A stretch of DNA of 64,000 bases from Cryptomeria japonica (Eukaryota; Streptophyta; Pinopsida; Cupressales; Cupressaceae): assembly GCF_030272615.1 (NCBI RefSeq), contig NC_081414.1:341236717-341300716 (forward strand), given 5' to 3'. The position numbers and the translations under genes were made by a program. The notes under the pieces were generated by a model. The model saw only the letters and a program-made list of their open reading frames with translations, had not been told where the DNA came from and did no database searches. Of this stretch, positions 62,700 to 64,000 are shown piece by piece. How positions within the stretch are numbered: the first letter of the stretch is position 1; every line of letters starts with the position of its first letter.

Positions 62700-64000
62700 A
62701 TTCAAACCCTTAGGTTCCCCTGCACCATACTCCCCCAAAAACAAAGAAGTCAAGTGATTGTGCGTGACGGCAAGGAAAGATCAATTCCCAACTTAACAAA
62801 GTTTGATTCAAGGACCCAAGTTGCTTCAGAATCAGGTTTATGCATCCATTTGACCAAATGTTCCATGTAGACTTGTTGTCTAGTCTTCTTAAGAACGTGA
62901 GAATCCAACACTTTCTCAGGTTGAGGCATTGAAGAAGAAAGTAATGGCAGGTCGACAAGTGACTATTGAATATTTGAAATTCATGCATCCTCCTTGGGAA
63001 GTTGTCCCTTGTAGACAACCAAATCTACGACATTGAAAATGGGAGACAAAGCAATATCAGATGGCAAATCAATCTTATAGGCATTAGAACCATACTTGGC
63101 TAAAACTTTACATGGGGCCTATTCTCCTCATTTTTAGCTTGCTGGGAACCCCTTTCTGAAGTCGAGCCTTGTTCAAATGTACCATTACCAAAACTTCAAC
63201 TAAAAAAATGTACATCTCTCTGTGTGGCATCAACTTTGCCTTTAACTTTTTGTGAAGAATCTTGGAGAGCTTGCCTAACTTGGTCATGAACCTCCTTCAT
63301 ATATTGAGTGACATCACCAGCTTGACCACTTCTGTGCAATAGACTACCAAGATCTCATAATTCCATACCACCTCGTGGGTGCATACCATACACTATCTCA
63401 AAAGGACTCTTCCTAGTAGATTTGTTGACACTGTCATTGTAGGCAAACTCTTCCTGGTGAAGAACCTGATCCCAACTCTATCCATATTCTTTTGTCAAGC
63501 ACCTTATAAGGTTTCCAAGTGTCCTATTGACTACCTCTATTTGACCATCTGTTTGGGGATGATAGGCTGAACCAAAAGATAAATTAGTACCCAGTCTTTG
63601 TTAAAGAGTTTTCCAAAAATGTCCAAGGAATTTAACATCTCTATTTGAAACAATACTAATCGGCAAACCGTGGATTCTTATAACCTCTTTGAAAAAAAAG
63701 TGTGCAATGTGACTAGCATCATGAGTAGTTTTGCAAGGGACAAAATGTGTCACTTTACTGAATCTGTCAGCAACAACAAAAATGCTATCATAGCCAAGCT
63801 TTGTTTTGGGTAATCCAACCAAAAAATCCATACTGACACATTCCCATGGCCTTGTAGGAATAGGTAATGGCTGATAAAGACCAGCATTAGTAGTTGTACT
63901 TTTTGCTTTCTGACAAACCATACACTTCTCAACATACCTTCTGATATCCCTCTACATTTTGGGCCAATAGTAGAACCTTTGAACAAGTTCGAATGGCTTA
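62700..64000 (-). pseudogene. Ty3 chromovirus integrase and chromodomain, partial
   Basis: The window edge cuts into the integrase zinc-binding part (CMVCQKAK). The core follows with VSMDFLVGLPKTKLGYDSI and SIVSNRDVKFLGHFW, where the usual catalytic Asp (SDRD) is Asn. Then HPQTDGQIEVVNRT (Glu retained) and the C-terminal domain (VLAKYGSNAYKIDLPSD, FNVVDLVVYKGQLPKED). A chromodomain follows near 62740-62900 (VLDSHVLKKTRQQVYMEH, LVKWMHKPDSEATW), which marks a chromovirus; this domain can direct insertion to modified histones. Stops include TAA 63601 and further TAG/TGA codons, mostly C-to-T compatible, plus at least two indels near 63100-63200. Confidence 0.88.

Overview
The window is land-plant nuclear repeat DNA. 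I infer a large-genome seed plant, plausibly a conifer, because old LTR retrotransposons are nested in one another, gene density is almost nil, the spacers are AT-rich, and a Tat-type Ty3/gypsy element carries a plant mobile domain (PMD) gene. No bacterial genes, tRNA genes, rRNA genes or CRISPR arrays were seen. The only host-like gene is a broken SWIM/MULE-like gene at the left edge. Everything here was read by eye and by hand translation, with no database search.

Layout. 1-1051: end of a SWIM/MULE-like pseudogene (minus). 1060-10104: AT-rich spacer with a (TA)64 microsatellite, local duplications, a 71-bp-arm foldback, a 75-bp direct repeat separated by 4.1 kb, a GC-rich island and a ~290-bp tandem repeat. 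10110-16175: a structurally complete Ty1/copia element (copia A, minus) with 318-bp LTRs, PBS and PPT, and a gag-pol frame that has no frameshift but 11 stops. 16818-57835: an inverted-repeat structure. Its arms hold, from outside in, a unique end, 1.5-1.8 kb of polypyrimidine/polypurine DNA, and arrays of a ~20-bp minisatellite that keeps switching orientation. 57850-62700: AT-rich spacer and a chromovirus 3' flank. 62700-64000: chromodomain and integrase of a Ty3 chromovirus (minus), cut by the window edge.

Nesting. Copia B (20684-51566, TSD AGGAC, LTRs ~1.46 kb) sits in the minisatellite. Inside its reverse transcriptase gene sits a 23.4-kb Tat-lineage Ty3 element (23520-46902, TSD CTCAT). 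Removing that element plus one TSD copy takes out 23,388 bp, a multiple of three, so the copia frame closes again. The Tat element carries gag, a DGGA protease, a G-patch-like tail, RT, two RNases H and integrase on the minus strand, and an antisense PMD gene between pol and the 3' LTR. The PMD gene is split by ~4.9 kb holding a 1081-codon minus-strand frame of unknown function. A solo LTR (53133-54551) sits in the right minisatellite.

Two signals stand out. First, the decayed genes are broken mostly by stops reachable by one C-to-T change (CAG, CGA, CAA): 34 stops and no frameshift in about 9.2 kb of copia A, PMD and unknown-ORF sequence. This looks like deamination of methylated cytosines in DNA that rarely gains indels. 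Second, there is the long inverted-repeat structure with its orientation-switching minisatellite.
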